Assembly (NCBI GenBank): GCA_039725955.1
Contig: CP091034.1
Span: 3,348,001-3,412,000 of the forward strand
DNA from: Sinorhizobium sp. B11
GTDB taxonomy: Bacteria; Pseudomonadota; Alphaproteobacteria; Rhizobiales; Rhizobiaceae
Reading direction: 5' to 3'
Length of the DNA stretch: 64,000 bases
The notes under the pieces were generated by a model. It did no database searches, had not been told where the DNA came from, and saw only the letters and a list, made by a program, of their open reading frames with translations. Below are positions 28,012 through 37,302 of the stretch, in pieces (positions within the stretch are counted from its first letter, which is position 1; every line of letters begins with the position of its first letter). The position numbers were made by a program, and so were the translations under genes.

Positions 28012-29445
28012 TTAGGCCAGCGTATAGGCGGTTTTGACGGTTGTGTAGAATTCGGCGGCGTACTTGCCCTGCTCGCGCGGGCCGTAGGACGAGCCCTTGC
28101 GGCCGCCGAAGGGAACGTGGAAGTCGACACCGGCAGTCGGCAGGTTCACCATCACCATGCCGGCCTCGGAATTGCGCTTGAAATGCGTCGCATGCTTGAG
28201 GCTCGTCGTGGCAATGCCCGCCGACAGGCCGAATGGCGTGTCGTTGGCGGTCGCCAGCGCCTCTTCGTAATCCTTCACGCGAATGACGGAAACGACAGGC
28301 CCGAAGATCTCTTCGCGCGAGATGCGCATCTGGTTCGTCGCTTCGGTAAAGAGCGTCGGCTGCAGGTAGAAGCCGGGCGTGTCGCGCGAGATGAGTTCGC
28401 CGCCGAAGGCGAGCTTCGCGCCCTCTTCCTTGCCGATCTTGATGTAGTCGGTGTCGGTCTGAAGCTGGCGGGCATCGACGACGGGGCCGATATGGGTGCC
28501 GGGCTTCATGGCATTGTCGACGACGACGGTCTTCAGCTTTTCGGTGAGTGCCGCAACGAACTTGTCGTGAATGCCTTCGGTGACGATCAGGCGCGACGAA
28601 GCGGTGCAGCGCTGGCCCGTGGAGAAGAAGCCGGAATTGGCGGCGGCCTCGACGGCAACGGTGAGATCAGCATCGTCGAGCACGACCATCGGGTTCTTGC
28701 CGCCCATTTCCAGCTGGAACTTGCGGTTATGCTCGATGGAAGCAGTGGCGACGCGTTTGCCCGTGCCGGTCGAACCGGTAAAAGTGATGCCGGCAATGTC
28801 AGGGCTGTCGAGCATGGCCTGGCCGACGACCGAGCCCTTACCCATGACGAGGTTCAGAACGCCCTTCGGCAGGCCTGCACGATGCAGGATATCGGCAATC
28901 GCCCACGAACAGCCGGGAACCAGATCGGCCGGCTTGAAGACGACGGTGTTGCCGTAGCAGAGCGCCGGCGCGATCTTCCAGGCCGGAATGGCGATCGGAA
29001 AATTCCAGGGCGTGATGATGCCGATGACACCGAGCGGCTCGCGGGTGATCTCGACGCCAATGTTCGGGCGCACCGAGGGAACGACCTCGCCGGCAAGGCG
29101 CAGCGCTTCGCCAGCGAAGAATTCGAAGATTTGCGATGCGCGGATCGTTTCGCCGATCGCTTCGGGAAGCGTCTTGCCTTCCTCGCGGGCGAGAAGCGCG
29201 CCAAGCTCGTCCTTGCGCGCCATGATCTCGTCGCCGGCCTTCTTCAGGATGACGTGGCGCTCCCAGATGCCGGAACGCGACCAGGCCGGAAAGGCAGCCT
29301 TCGCGGCAGCGATGGCAGCCTTCGCATCCTCGGCGCTCGCCTGAGCGTAGAGACCGACGACTTCGTTCGTGTCGGACGGGTTGATATTCTCGGCGGCATT
29401 CGTGCCGGTCCATTCGCCGGCAATGAGATTCTGATGGACGGTCAT
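28012..29445 (-). CDS. 2-oxoglutarate semialdehyde dehydrogenase (ALDH family)
   Basis: 477 residues of the NAD(P)-aldehyde dehydrogenase fold with W-N-F-P-I-A-I-P, the F-T-G-S-T-G-T-G-K nucleotide loop, E-M-G-G-K-N-P and the catalytic cysteine in F-S-T-G-Q-R-C-T-A-S-S-R. In this context it should oxidise alpha-ketoglutaric semialdehyde, produced by GguC-type dehydratase, to 2-oxoglutarate. The next gene begins about 60 bases downstream. Confidence 0.9.
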   Translation of the reverse strand: MTVHQNLIAGEWTGTNAAENINPSDTNEVVGLYAQASAEDAKAAIAAAKAAFPAWSRSGIWERHVILKKAGDEIMARKDELGALLAREEGKTLPEAIGETIRASQIFEFFAGEALRLAGEVVPSVRPNIGVEITREPLGVIGIITPWNFPIAIPAWKIAPALCYGNTVVFKPADLVPGCSWAIADILHRAGLPKGVLNLVMGKGSVVGQAMLDSPDIAGITFTGSTGTGKRVATASIEHNRKFQLEMGGKNPMVVLDDADLTVAVEAAANSGFFSTGQRCTASSRLIVTEGIHDKFVAALTEKLKTVVVDNAMKPGTHIGPVVDARQLQTDTDYIKIGKEEGAKLAFGGELISRDTPGFYLQPTLFTEATNQMRISREEIFGPVVSVIRVKDYEEALATANDTPFGLSAGIATTSLKHATHFKRNSEAGMVMVNLPTAGVDFHVPFGGRKGSSYGPREQGKYAAEFYTTVKTAYTLA

Positions 29446-29519
29446 GGCCTTGGAGCCTCCTCTATGTCAAATGACCGGCGGCTTTCGTGGCGGCCGGCCC
29501 CTTGAGATCACAGTTGAAA

Positions 29520-30515
29520 TCAGAGCTGCTTGACGGCGATCTCTTCTTCGGCGGCAACCTTCAGCGGATTGCGCAGCGGCAGGCCGAATTCGGCCACCTC
29601 AATTTCAAAGACATCGCCCTCTTCCGCCTTGATGCCGTCGGCAAAGGAAAGCGTCGCCGTACCGAACATATGTACATGCACATCACCCGGCACGCGGAAG
29701 AGGCCATATTTGAAATGGTGATATTCCAGATTGGCGAAAGTGTGCGACATGTTCGCTTCGCCCGACAGGAACGGCTTTTCGAAGATGACCTTGTCGCCGC
29801 GCTTGATGCGCGACGTTCCGCGGATATCCTCGGGGGCTACGCCGATACGGATTTCCGGACCGAAGCTTGCGGGGCGCAGCTTGGAATGGGCGAGGAAGAG
29901 ATAGTTGATCCGCTCGGTGACGTGATCGGAAAATTCGTTCGATAGCGCAAAGCCGATACGGAACGGCGTGCCGTCCTTGGCGATCACGTAGATGCCGGCC
30001 ATTTCAGGCTCTTCGCCGCCGTCGAGCGCGAAGGACGGCGAGACGAGCGGAGCGCCCGGAGCTGCAGCGCCGTAGCCGTTGCCCTTGTAGAACCATTCGG
30101 GCTGCACGCCCTTCTGGCCAGCCGCCGGCTTTCCGCCTTCGAGACCCATCCTGAACATCTTCATGGAGTCGGTCAGCGTTTCCTCTGCCGCTTCCGTGGT
30201 CTTCTTGTGCATGGAATCGCGCGTTGCGGCCGAACCCAGATGCGTCAGGCCCGTGCCGGTCAGATGCAGGTGTGCTGCATCCGGATGCGTGATCGGCGGC
30301 AGGAAACGGCCTTCGGCGTAAGCCTTTTCAAGATCGACGGCGTCGCCATATCCATGCGCCTCGATAACGGAGACGAGCGACTTGCCGCCATCTGCGGCTT
30401 CCATCGCCAGAGCGTAGACGCTCGTAGCACCCTTGACGGCCTTGGCGGCGGCACCCGGTTCGCGCGCGGCGACGATGATCTCTCCGTTGGAGCCTTTGAT
30501 CTGCGAAATAAGCAC
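29520..30515 (-). CDS. gguC: GguC / 2-keto-3-deoxy-L-arabonate dehydratase (FAH-like)
   Basis: 331 residues with a C-terminal fumarylacetoacetase-like domain. Blocks include E-P-E-M-A-G-I-Y-V-I, G-F-A-L-S-N-E-F-S-D-H and G-D-V-H-V-H-M-F-G-T-A-T-L-S. In Agrobacterium this gene follows chvE-gguA-gguB and is called gguC; related AraD1 proteins dehydrate 2-keto-3-deoxy-L-arabonate to 2-oxoglutarate semialdehyde. It fits exactly between the two other arabonate enzymes here. A hairpin separates it from gguB. Confidence 0.88.
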   Translation of the reverse strand: MLISQIKGSNGEIIVAAREPGAAAKAVKGATSVYALAMEAADGGKSLVSVIEAHGYGDAVDLEKAYAEGRFLPPITHPDAAHLHLTGTGLTHLGSAATRDSMHKKTTEAAEETLTDSMKMFRMGLEGGKPAAGQKGVQPEWFYKGNGYGAAAPGAPLVSPSFALDGGEEPEMAGIYVIAKDGTPFRIGFALSNEFSDHVTERINYLFLAHSKLRPASFGPEIRIGVAPEDIRGTSRIKRGDKVIFEKPFLSGEANMSHTFANLEYHHFKYGLFRVPGDVHVHMFGTATLSFADGIKAEEGDVFEIEVAEFGLPLRNPLKVAAEEEIAVKQL

Positions 30516-30557
30516 GGTCCTGATCCTTTTCGTTCGGCGACGGCAAAGCTACGCCGC

Positions 30558-30579
30558 TCCGGCTCCCCGAGGAGCCGGA
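30558..30579 (-). terminator. Intercistronic hairpin between gguB and gguC
   Basis: TCCGGCTCC / GGAGCCGGA form a 9-bp stem with a CCGA tetraloop. There is no strong T-run on the transcribed strand, so it may act as partial attenuator or mRNA 3'-end protector rather than a full terminator. Confidence 0.55.
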
Positions 30580-30622
30580 ATTCGTTTTCATACGACTGCG
30601 AATGCGCAGGCTGAGTTAGGCC

Positions 30623-31831
30623 TCAGCCCTTGTTCTTGTTGTAGACGTCGAAGAAGACGGCAGCGAGAAGCACGGCGCCCTTGACCATCTGCTGGAAGTC
30701 GATGCCGAGACCGACGATCGACATGCCGTTGTTCATGACGCCCATGATGAATGCGCCGATAACCGCACCGGTGATCTTGCCGACGCCGCCCGAAGCCGAC
30801 GCGCCGCCGATGAAGCAGGCCGCAATGACGTCAAGTTCGAAACCGACACCGGCCTTCGGCGTTGCCGAGTTCAGGCGCAGCGCAACGATCATGCCGGCGA
30901 GACCCGCAAGCACACCCATGTTTACGAAGGTGAAAAAGCTCAGGCGCTCGGTGTTGATACCGGAAAGCTTGGTCGCCTTTTCATTGCCACCCATGGCGTA
31001 GATGCGGCGACCGATCGTCGTGCGGCGGGTGACGAAGCTGTACGCCGCGATCAGGACCAGCATGACGATCAGAACGTTCGGCAGACCCTTGTAGGTCGAC
31101 AGCAGCCAGCCGAGCCAGACGATGGCGAGCGAAATGAGGACATTCTGGCCGATGAAGAAGCCCATCGGCTCGACGTCGATGCCGTGGCTCTCATTGACCT
31201 TGCGGCGGCGCCAGGCGAGGTAGAAGAGGATGACCGGCATGATGACGGTCAGGATCAGCGAGGTGAGCTGGGTCGGAATACCGAAGATGTCGATCATGTC
31301 GCCCGGCAGGAAGCCGGTGCTGATGACCTGGAATTCCTTCGGGAACGGGCCGATGTTCTTGCCACCGAGAACGGTGAGCGTCAGGCCGCGGAAAACCAGC
31401 ATGCCGGCAAGCGTCACGATGAAGGACGGGATGCGGTGATAGGCGATGAAATAGCCCTGTGCCGCACCGATGAAGCCGCCGATGATCAGGCAGAGCAGAC
31501 CCGCCAGCCAGAAATTCATGCCCCAGGAAACGGTGAAGATGGCCGCCAGCGCGCCGACGAAGGCAACGATGGAGCCGACCGACAGGTCGATATGCCCAGC
31601 AACGATCACCAGCAGCATGCCGAGGGCCATGATGATGATGAAGGAGTTCTGCAGCACGAGGTTCGTCAGATTGACCGGCTTGAACAGGATACCGCCAGTG
31701 TAGAACTGGAAGAATATCATGATCGCGACGAGTGCGATCAGCATGCCATATTCGCGGATGTTGCCGCGGATATAGTCGGCAATCGAAACGACGTTGCTTT
31801 CCTCTGTGGATGTCGGGTTGACAGGAGTCAT
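30623..31831 (-). CDS. gguB: Sugar ABC transporter permease GguB
   Basis: 402 residues with about ten hydrophobic segments and the permease signatures of the ribose/xylose/galactose class: H-I-D-L-S-V-G-S-I-V-A near residue 85, I-G-R-R-I-Y-A-M-G-G-N-E-K-A-T-K-L-S-G-I and a C-terminal A-C-F-I-G-G-A-S-A-S-G-G-V-G. It is the membrane channel for ChvE-bound sugars. ATGA overlap with gguA. Confidence 0.92.
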   Translation of the reverse strand: MTPVNPTSTEESNVVSIADYIRGNIREYGMLIALVAIMIFFQFYTGGILFKPVNLTNLVLQNSFIIIMALGMLLVIVAGHIDLSVGSIVAFVGALAAIFTVSWGMNFWLAGLLCLIIGGFIGAAQGYFIAYHRIPSFIVTLAGMLVFRGLTLTVLGGKNIGPFPKEFQVISTGFLPGDMIDIFGIPTQLTSLILTVIMPVILFYLAWRRRKVNESHGIDVEPMGFFIGQNVLISLAIVWLGWLLSTYKGLPNVLIVMLVLIAAYSFVTRRTTIGRRIYAMGGNEKATKLSGINTERLSFFTFVNMGVLAGLAGMIVALRLNSATPKAGVGFELDVIAACFIGGASASGGVGKITGAVIGAFIMGVMNNGMSIVGLGIDFQQMVKGAVLLAAVFFDVYNKNKG

Positions 31832-33366
31832 TGTTTCTTCTCCCCTGAGCGCATGATAGCGCGCATGATGGTTTCCTGGCTTGCTTCTCCTTTCGGCAGT
31901 TCGGCGACGATGCGTCCTTCGTTCATCACGTAGATGCGGTCACATGTGCCAAGCAGTTCAGGCATTTCTGACGAGATCATCAGAACGCCCTTTCCATCGG
32001 CGGCAAGCTGGTTGATGATAGTATAGATTTCGTATTTTGCGCCAACGTCGATACCACGTGTGGGCTCGTCCAGGATCAAAACATCGGGATCGGAGAACAG
32101 CCACTTCGACAGCACGACCTTTTGCTGGTTGCCGCCCGACAGGTTGACCGTTTCCTGGAAGATGCCCGATGACCGTATGCGCAGCTTCGAGCGATAGTCC
32201 GCCGCGACTTTCATCTCCTTGATGTCGTCGATGACGGTGTTCTTCGAAATGCCGAGCAGATTGGCGAGCGTGGTGTTGTGCAGGATGTTGTCGTTCAGCA
32301 CGAGGCCGAGATGTTTGCGGTCTTCCGTCACATAGGCGAGACCGGCGTCGATCGCCTTGCGCACCGTCGACGTATCGACCTTCTTGCCGTCAACGAAGAC
32401 GTCGCCGGTGATCTTGTGGCCATAGGACTTGCCGAACACGCTCATGGCGAATTCGGTGCGGCCAGCACCCATGAGGCCGGCGATGCCAACGACCTCGCCC
32501 TTGCGGACATTGACGTTGATGTCGTGCAGGACCTGGCGGTCGCGATGCTGCTGGTGGAAGGCGTTCCAGTTCTTCACCTCGAAGATGGTCTCGCCCACCG
32601 GCACGGAGCGCGGCGGATAACGGTCGGCGAGGTCGCGGCCCACCATATTCTTGATGATGATGTCTTCGCTGATCTCGTCCTTGTGACAGTCGAGCGTCTT
32701 GACGGTCATACCGTCGCGCAGGACCGTGATCTGGTCGGCGACCTTGCGGATCTCGTTCAGCTTGTGGGAAATGATGATCGAGGTGATACCCTGCCTGCGG
32801 AATTCCATCAGCAGGTTGAGGAGCGCGTCTGAATCGCTTTCGTTCAGCGATGCCGTCGGCTCGTCGAGGATGAGCAGCTTGACGCTCTTCGACAGCGCCT
32901 TGGCGATCTCGACGAGCTGCTGCTTGCCGACGCCGATGTCGGTCACGAGCGTATTCGGAGATTCGCGAAGGCCTACCTTCGCCAGAAGCTGCTTGGTGCG
33001 ATTGAATGTGTCTTCCCAGCTGATGACGCCCTTCTTGGCGTTTTCATTGCCGAGGAAGATGTTTTCGCCGATCGACAGGAGCGGCACGAGCGCCAGTTCC
33101 TGATGGATGATGACGATGCCGATTTCTTCCGAATCCTTCAGGACTTTGAAATTGCGAACATCGCCCTCATAGACGATCTCGCCTTCATAGCTTCCTGCCG
33201 GATAGACGCCGGAGAGCACTTTCATCAGGGTCGACTTGCCGGCCCCGTTTTCGCCCACCAATGCGTGGATCTCACCCTGGCGAACCCTGAGGTTCACATT
33301 CTCGAGCGCCTTCACGCCCGGGAACGTCTTGGTGATGTTCCGCATTTCGAGGATTGTATTGTCCAT
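31828..33366 (-). CDS. gguA: Sugar ABC transporter ATPase GguA (two ABC domains)
   Basis: 512 residues with two ABC cassettes, as in MglA/XylG. The first has G-E-N-G-A-G-K-S-T, a degenerate signature (V-G-K-Q-Q-L-V-E-I) and L-I-L-D-E-P-T-A-S-L. The second has a degenerate Walker A (G-L-M-G-A-G-R-T-E), L-S-G-G-N-Q-Q-K and L-I-L-D-E-P-T-R-G-I-D. The ATG at 33366 is used since the cassette begins M-D-N-T-I-L-E-M-R-N; the frame extends to 33453. It drives uptake through GguB. Confidence 0.93.
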   Translation of the reverse strand: MDNTILEMRNITKTFPGVKALENVNLRVRQGEIHALVGENGAGKSTLMKVLSGVYPAGSYEGEIVYEGDVRNFKVLKDSEEIGIVIIHQELALVPLLSIGENIFLGNENAKKGVISWEDTFNRTKQLLAKVGLRESPNTLVTDIGVGKQQLVEIAKALSKSVKLLILDEPTASLNESDSDALLNLLMEFRRQGITSIIISHKLNEIRKVADQITVLRDGMTVKTLDCHKDEISEDIIIKNMVGRDLADRYPPRSVPVGETIFEVKNWNAFHQQHRDRQVLHDINVNVRKGEVVGIAGLMGAGRTEFAMSVFGKSYGHKITGDVFVDGKKVDTSTVRKAIDAGLAYVTEDRKHLGLVLNDNILHNTTLANLLGISKNTVIDDIKEMKVAADYRSKLRIRSSGIFQETVNLSGGNQQKVVLSKWLFSDPDVLILDEPTRGIDVGAKYEIYTIINQLAADGKGVLMISSEMPELLGTCDRIYVMNEGRIVAELPKGEASQETIMRAIMRSGEKKQ

Positions 33367-33422
33367 GACTAAAAACCCAACGCCGCGACCGAAACTGGCC
33401 CGGCGATCATAGAATCGAAGAC

Positions 33423-33450
33423 CGGAACCCGCAATCACGCGGGTTCCGGC
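33423..33450 (-). terminator. Hairpin between chvE and gguA
   Basis: An 11-bp perfect stem CCGGAACCCGC / GCGGGTTCCGG encloses a six-base loop ten bases after the chvE stop. Binding-protein genes are often followed by such a structure, keeping chvE mRNA more abundant than the transporter's. Confidence 0.7.
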
Positions 33451-33459
33451 CATTCATAA

Positions 33460-34524
33460 TTACTTCAGCTGATCTTCCTTGTAGTAACCGCTGTCAACGA
33501 GAACCGTCTTGTAGTTCTCCTTGGTCACGGTAACCGGCTTCAGCAGGTAGGACGGAACGACCTTGACGCCGTTGTCGTAGGTCTTCGTGTCGTTGACTTC
33601 AGGCTCCTTGCCGGACATGACGGCGTCAACCATCTGAACGGTGACCTTTGCGAGGTCGCGGGTGTCCTTGAAGATCGACGAATACTGTTCGCCAGCGATG
33701 ATCGACTTGATCGACGGGATTTCCGAGTCCTGGCCGGAGACGACCGGCAACGGCTGGTCAGCCGAACCGTAGCCGACGCCCTTCAGCGACGAGATGATGC
33801 CGATCGACAGACCGTCGTACGGAGACAGGACAGCGTCAACCTTGGCGTCGGTGTAGTTAGCCGAGAGCAGGTTGTCCATGCGGGCCTGGGCCGTTGCCGG
33901 ATCCCAACGCAGCGTGCCGACCTTGTCCATGCCGGTCTGGCCGGACTTCACGACGAGCTTGCCGGAGTCGATGTAGGGCTGCAGGACAGACATTGCGCCG
34001 TCATAGAAGAAGAAGGCGTTGTTGTCGTCCGGCGAACCGCCGAAGAGTTCGATGTTGAACGGGCCCTTGCCGTCCTTGAGGCCGAGCTTGTCGACGATCG
34101 TACCAGCCTGGAGAACGCCAACCTGGAAGTTGTCGAACGTGGCGTAGTAGTCAACGTTGGCAGAGTCGCGGATCAGGCGGTCATAAGCGATGACCTTGAT
34201 GCCGGCGTCATGGGCCTTCTGGAGAACGTCCGAAAGGGTCGTGCCGTCGATCGAAGCGATGACGAGAACCTTGGCGCCCTTCGTGACCATGTTTTCGATC
34301 TGCGAAAGCTGGTTCGGAATATCGTCGTCAGCATACTGCAGGTCGGTCTGGTAGCCGGCTTCCTGGAGCTGCTTGACGATGTTGTTGCCGTCATCGATCC
34401 AGCGAGCGGAGGACTTCGTCGGCATTGCGATGCCAACCAGGCCCTTGTCTGCCGCCAGAGCAGGCATAACGAACGATGCGACGCCAAAGGCGGCCGCAGC
34501 CATCAATGAGATAATGGATTTCAT
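33460..34524 (-). CDS. chvE: Periplasmic multiple-sugar-binding protein ChvE
   Basis: 354 residues with a Sec signal peptide (M-K-S-I-I-S-L then an Ala-rich core, cleavage after P-A-L-A). The periplasmic-binding-protein type I body shows G-I-A-M-P-T-K-S-S-A-R-W, V-I-A-Y-D-R-L-I-R and V-V-S-G-Q-D-S-E. ChvE binds galactose, arabinose and related sugars. In agrobacteria it also signals to VirA; no vir genes are here, so transport is the supported role. It diverges from gbpR. Confidence 0.95.
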   Translation of the reverse strand: MKSIISLMAAAAFGVASFVMPALAADKGLVGIAMPTKSSARWIDDGNNIVKQLQEAGYQTDLQYADDDIPNQLSQIENMVTKGAKVLVIASIDGTTLSDVLQKAHDAGIKVIAYDRLIRDSANVDYYATFDNFQVGVLQAGTIVDKLGLKDGKGPFNIELFGGSPDDNNAFFFYDGAMSVLQPYIDSGKLVVKSGQTGMDKVGTLRWDPATAQARMDNLLSANYTDAKVDAVLSPYDGLSIGIISSLKGVGYGSADQPLPVVSGQDSEIPSIKSIIAGEQYSSIFKDTRDLAKVTVQMVDAVMSGKEPEVNDTKTYDNGVKVVPSYLLKPVTVTKENYKTVLVDSGYYKEDQLK

Positions 34525-34696
34525 TTCTCTCTCCCTTGTTAAAGATTAACGGACGAAAAATCGCCCGCCCCGAAACTGTGGCAGGTTCCGTATTGGATAG
34601 TTACTTCAGATGGTGAGAAACGAAGTAGGTCTCCTCCACGATCTCACACGTGTTGAGTGCCAACCAGCACACGGCGGCAAACTGGTATGGATTCCT

Positions 34697-34733
34697 ATAA
34701 CTGTCAAATAGAATAACTGGTAATGTGCATAAC
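34697..34733. promoter_or_regulatory. Three ATAAC direct repeats in the chvE-gbpR intergenic region
   Basis: ATAACTG at 34697, ATAACTG at 34713 and ATAAC at 34729 are spaced exactly 16 bp apart in an AT-rich stretch 65-100 bp before gbpR and about 170-210 bp before chvE. The site is a candidate binding region for GbpR or another sugar regulator; the protein partner is inferred. Confidence 0.45.
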
Positions 34734-34794
34734 AATTTTGGTATATCGTTAAAAAGTATTACTTTTGATGGAACGCAGTGGGGAGGCTGCAACC

Positions 34795-35808
34795 ATGACG
34801 ATTATCTCCGAGCTCTTTTCATTGGAACATGTCGACATTCATAGCGACAATTTTGGCGATGACAGCTTTCTACGAGCGGGACTTAAGCTGAATCACCTGC
34901 GTATGATTGTCGCAATCGAAGATAGCGGGCAGATTTCGGCTGCCGCGGAAGTACTCAACATCTCGCAGCCGGCAGCCTCCCGAATGCTGTCCGATATGGA
35001 GTCGATCGTGAAGACTCCACTCTATGAACGGGTTGCCCGTGGCGTGGTGCTGACGACCTTCGGGGAAGCGCTCGCGAGACGCGCGCGCAAGATCCTTCTG
35101 GAGCTTCGTGAGGCAAGCCGCGAGATCGGCGAATTAAAGAGCGGCAAGGGCGGATCGGTCTTCATCGGCGCGGTCACCGCACCCGCCATGAGCCTCGTCG
35201 TTCCCGCCATCAACACGGTGCGCAAGACCTTTCCCGGCATCGAGGTCAACATCCAGGTCGAGACCAGCAATGTCCTGGCGCGCGAACTTCTCGCCGCCCG
35301 CCACGACTTCATCATCAGCCGCATCCCCGACGATCTCAACCCGCGCCTTTTCGAAGTCCGCGAGATCGGCGTCGAGAAAGCCTGCCTGATCGTCCGCAGC
35401 CGCCATCCCCTATTGAAGAAGAAGACAGGCCCAAGCAGCCTGGCGGAGATCAAGGATTACGACTGGGTGTTCCAGCCGCCGGGCACGCTGCTGCGCCGCA
35501 CGATAGAGGATATCTTCCTGTCGCGCGCCGTTCGGCTTCCGCAAAACATCGTCAACACCTCTTCGCTGCTGCTGACCTGCGCGATCATCTGCGAGACGGA
35601 TGCCATTGCCCCCGTCGCCGTCGATGTCGCCCAGTTTCTCGCCTCGCAGAGTTCGAACGCCTCGGACGTGCGCATCCTGCCGATCGACTTCGAGATCAAC
35701 GTCAAGCCCTACAGCCTGATCACCGTCCGCGAACGCGCCCTCCCGCCGAGCGCTCGGCTCCTCTATGACCTCATCCTGGAAGAAAGCATCCGGCAGGCCG
35801 AGGGCTAG
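34795..35808 (+). CDS. gbpR: LysR-family regulator GbpR
   Basis: About 337 residues from ATG 34795, preceded by GGGGAGG. N-terminal winged HTH (L-N-H-L-R-M-I-V-A-I-E-D-S-G-Q-I-S then A-A-A and S-Q-P-A-A-S-R-M-L) and a LysR effector domain follow. Divergent placement from chvE matches GbpR of agrobacteria, which controls the galactose/arabinose-binding protein in response to sugars. An earlier in-frame start at 34765 is less likely because it lacks such a site. Confidence 0.9.
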   Translation: MTIISELFSLEHVDIHSDNFGDDSFLRAGLKLNHLRMIVAIEDSGQISAAAEVLNISQPAASRMLSDMESIVKTPLYERVARGVVLTTFGEALARRARKILLELREASREIGELKSGKGGSVFIGAVTAPAMSLVVPAINTVRKTFPGIEVNIQVETSNVLARELLAARHDFIISRIPDDLNPRLFEVREIGVEKACLIVRSRHPLLKKKTGPSSLAEIKDYDWVFQPPGTLLRRTIEDIFLSRAVRLPQNIVNTSSLLLTCAIICETDAIAPVAVDVAQFLASQSSNASDVRILPIDFEINVKPYSLITVRERALPPSARLLYDLILEESIRQAEG

Positions 35809-35831
35809 CGCCGAGCCCCAGACTGCGACCG

Positions 35832-36386
35832 TTACGACAACCTTCTATAAACGCCAGGATAGTCCAGCACGATGCCGTCGCCATCGACCTCAAGTTCGGC
35901 GGCAAAGCCGGTTGACAGGCCTTCATAGAAAAAGCGGTTCCCGGCAAGTTTGGTATATCGCTGCTGGACAGGTTCGACGATAAGGTTCGGAAGGGAAACA
36001 TAGGCAACGCTGATCTCCTCGGCGACACCGGTTTTTTGCCCTAGCCGTCGAATTGGCAGGGTGTTGGTGAATGGTGTCGCTGCAATATCGACATCCAGGC
36101 ACCCGGCCAGATCGGAAAGCTCCGTGCCATCCTCGCTGACCCAGCGACCAAGGCCGTCGGACAGAATATGCAGTCGCGGACCGTTGACGATCTGAACCCT
36201 GACGTCGCGTACCCGCCACTGCGGATCTATCGTCAGCCGGTAGTTCAGATCGTATTTGCCGGCTTCGAAATGCCCGCTCACGATACCTTCCGCAAGCACG
36301 TCCTCGTCATTGTGGGCGATGGAAAGAGTCTCAAGTCCGTCTCCGTTCCAGTCGGTCCATTGCACTGTCCGCTTCCAACCTGCCAT
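35832..36386 (-). CDS. Putative glycolipid-binding domain protein (DUF1089)
   Basis: About 184 residues, beta-rich, with the family pattern L-E-T-L-S-I, D-L-N-Y-R-L-T-I-D-P-Q-W-R-V-R-D-V and D-G-L-G-R-W, ending F-A-A-E-L-E-V-D-G-D-G-I-V-L-D-Y-P-G. This matches the putative glycolipid-binding family; the ligand has not been established. Two ATGs (36398, 36386) are possible; the inner has a better G-rich site. It converges on gbpR. Confidence 0.72.
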   Translation of the reverse strand: MAGWKRTVQWTDWNGDGLETLSIAHNDEDVLAEGIVSGHFEAGKYDLNYRLTIDPQWRVRDVRVQIVNGPRLHILSDGLGRWVSEDGTELSDLAGCLDVDIAATPFTNTLPIRRLGQKTGVAEEISVAYVSLPNLIVEPVQQRYTKLAGNRFFYEGLSTGFAAELEVDGDGIVLDYPGVYRRLS

Positions 36387-36518
36387 CCACGCCCCCATTT
36401 TCTCATCCGCATCTGCCTCCTACCGCCGCCGGCTCCGGAGAGATCCCGTGATCCTGCCTCGAATCCAGCCCTGCGCCAACTTGGCGCCGTCTAATGCGCC
36501 GCTCGAAAAGGAAGGCGC

Positions 36519-36980
36519 ATGCTGTTCGGACAATCGATATTCCAATCCGTTCTCGAACGGCTGAAGGCGGAAGACCAAGCCTCCGGCGATGCGCAGGAAC
36601 CGGCCGTCCATCGCGTCTCCGGCTTCTCGACCGGCCTCGCCTTCGATGTAATGGAGGGTGTCTCGGCCGCTTCGCAAAGGGTCGGCGAGGCCTATTTCGA
36701 CAATCTCGGCGCCGAACCCGCGACCGCAGAGCCGCCGGCGCCCGAACCCGAACCGGTCATGCCTGCGCATCTGGGCCGCATTGCCCCGGAACAGATCGCC
36801 ACCGAACTCGCGATTTCCGCCGCCGACACGCTGCAGATACTCAATGAGAAGCGACGCACCTTCGCCAAGGCCAATCATCCCGACAGCGTAGCCCAGCCGT
36901 TCCGCGACAATGCCAACAGGCGCATGATGATCGCCAACCTCTTGATCGACGAGGCGACGCGCCGTCTGCCGCGCAGCTGA
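36519..36980 (+). CDS. Small protein with a J-domain-like C-terminus
   Basis: 153 residues. The last 60 resemble a shortened J domain: a helix, then K-A-N-H-P-D-S-V with the H-P-D tripeptide, then R-R-M-M-I-A-N-L-L-I-D-E-A. The middle is a Pro/Glu-rich spacer (P-A-P-E-P-E-P-V). It could be a DnaK co-chaperone, but the first part lacks known domains. Function unknown. Confidence 0.65.
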   Translation: MLFGQSIFQSVLERLKAEDQASGDAQEPAVHRVSGFSTGLAFDVMEGVSAASQRVGEAYFDNLGAEPATAEPPAPEPEPVMPAHLGRIAPEQIATELAISAADTLQILNEKRRTFAKANHPDSVAQPFRDNANRRMMIANLLIDEATRRLPRS

Positions 36981-37302
36981 AACTTCCCCCTCCGACCGGA
37001 GGATATGATAGATTCCAGCGTTTGAAAGACTGGAGCTTTCGACGCGTTTTCGATGGGTCTTCAAGCTGCTTCGCCCGATGGCCCGGGCGGCGCATCTAGG
37101 TGGTGTGCTGCGTCGTCATTTTTTCGCGCGGCGATTGCATATACCTCATCAGCTTTTGGTGCGTGTGACGGCATAACTTCTACAGGTCCGCCATACTACG
37201 CCCTACTCCCTTTTCATTAACCCTCGCGCTATTAGGCGAAGTTGTATGCAATGCAACCTATTGTAACATGGCTCGATGTGATTGTTTTCAAAGGAGATCG
37301 CC
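36981..37302. other. Intergenic region before the Hint-domain gene
   Basis: 322 bases with a small hairpin CCTCCG-AC-CGGAGG at 36990-37003, then an AT-richer stretch (37190-37290) probably holding the promoter of the Hint gene. No coding frame is supported. Confidence 0.45.
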
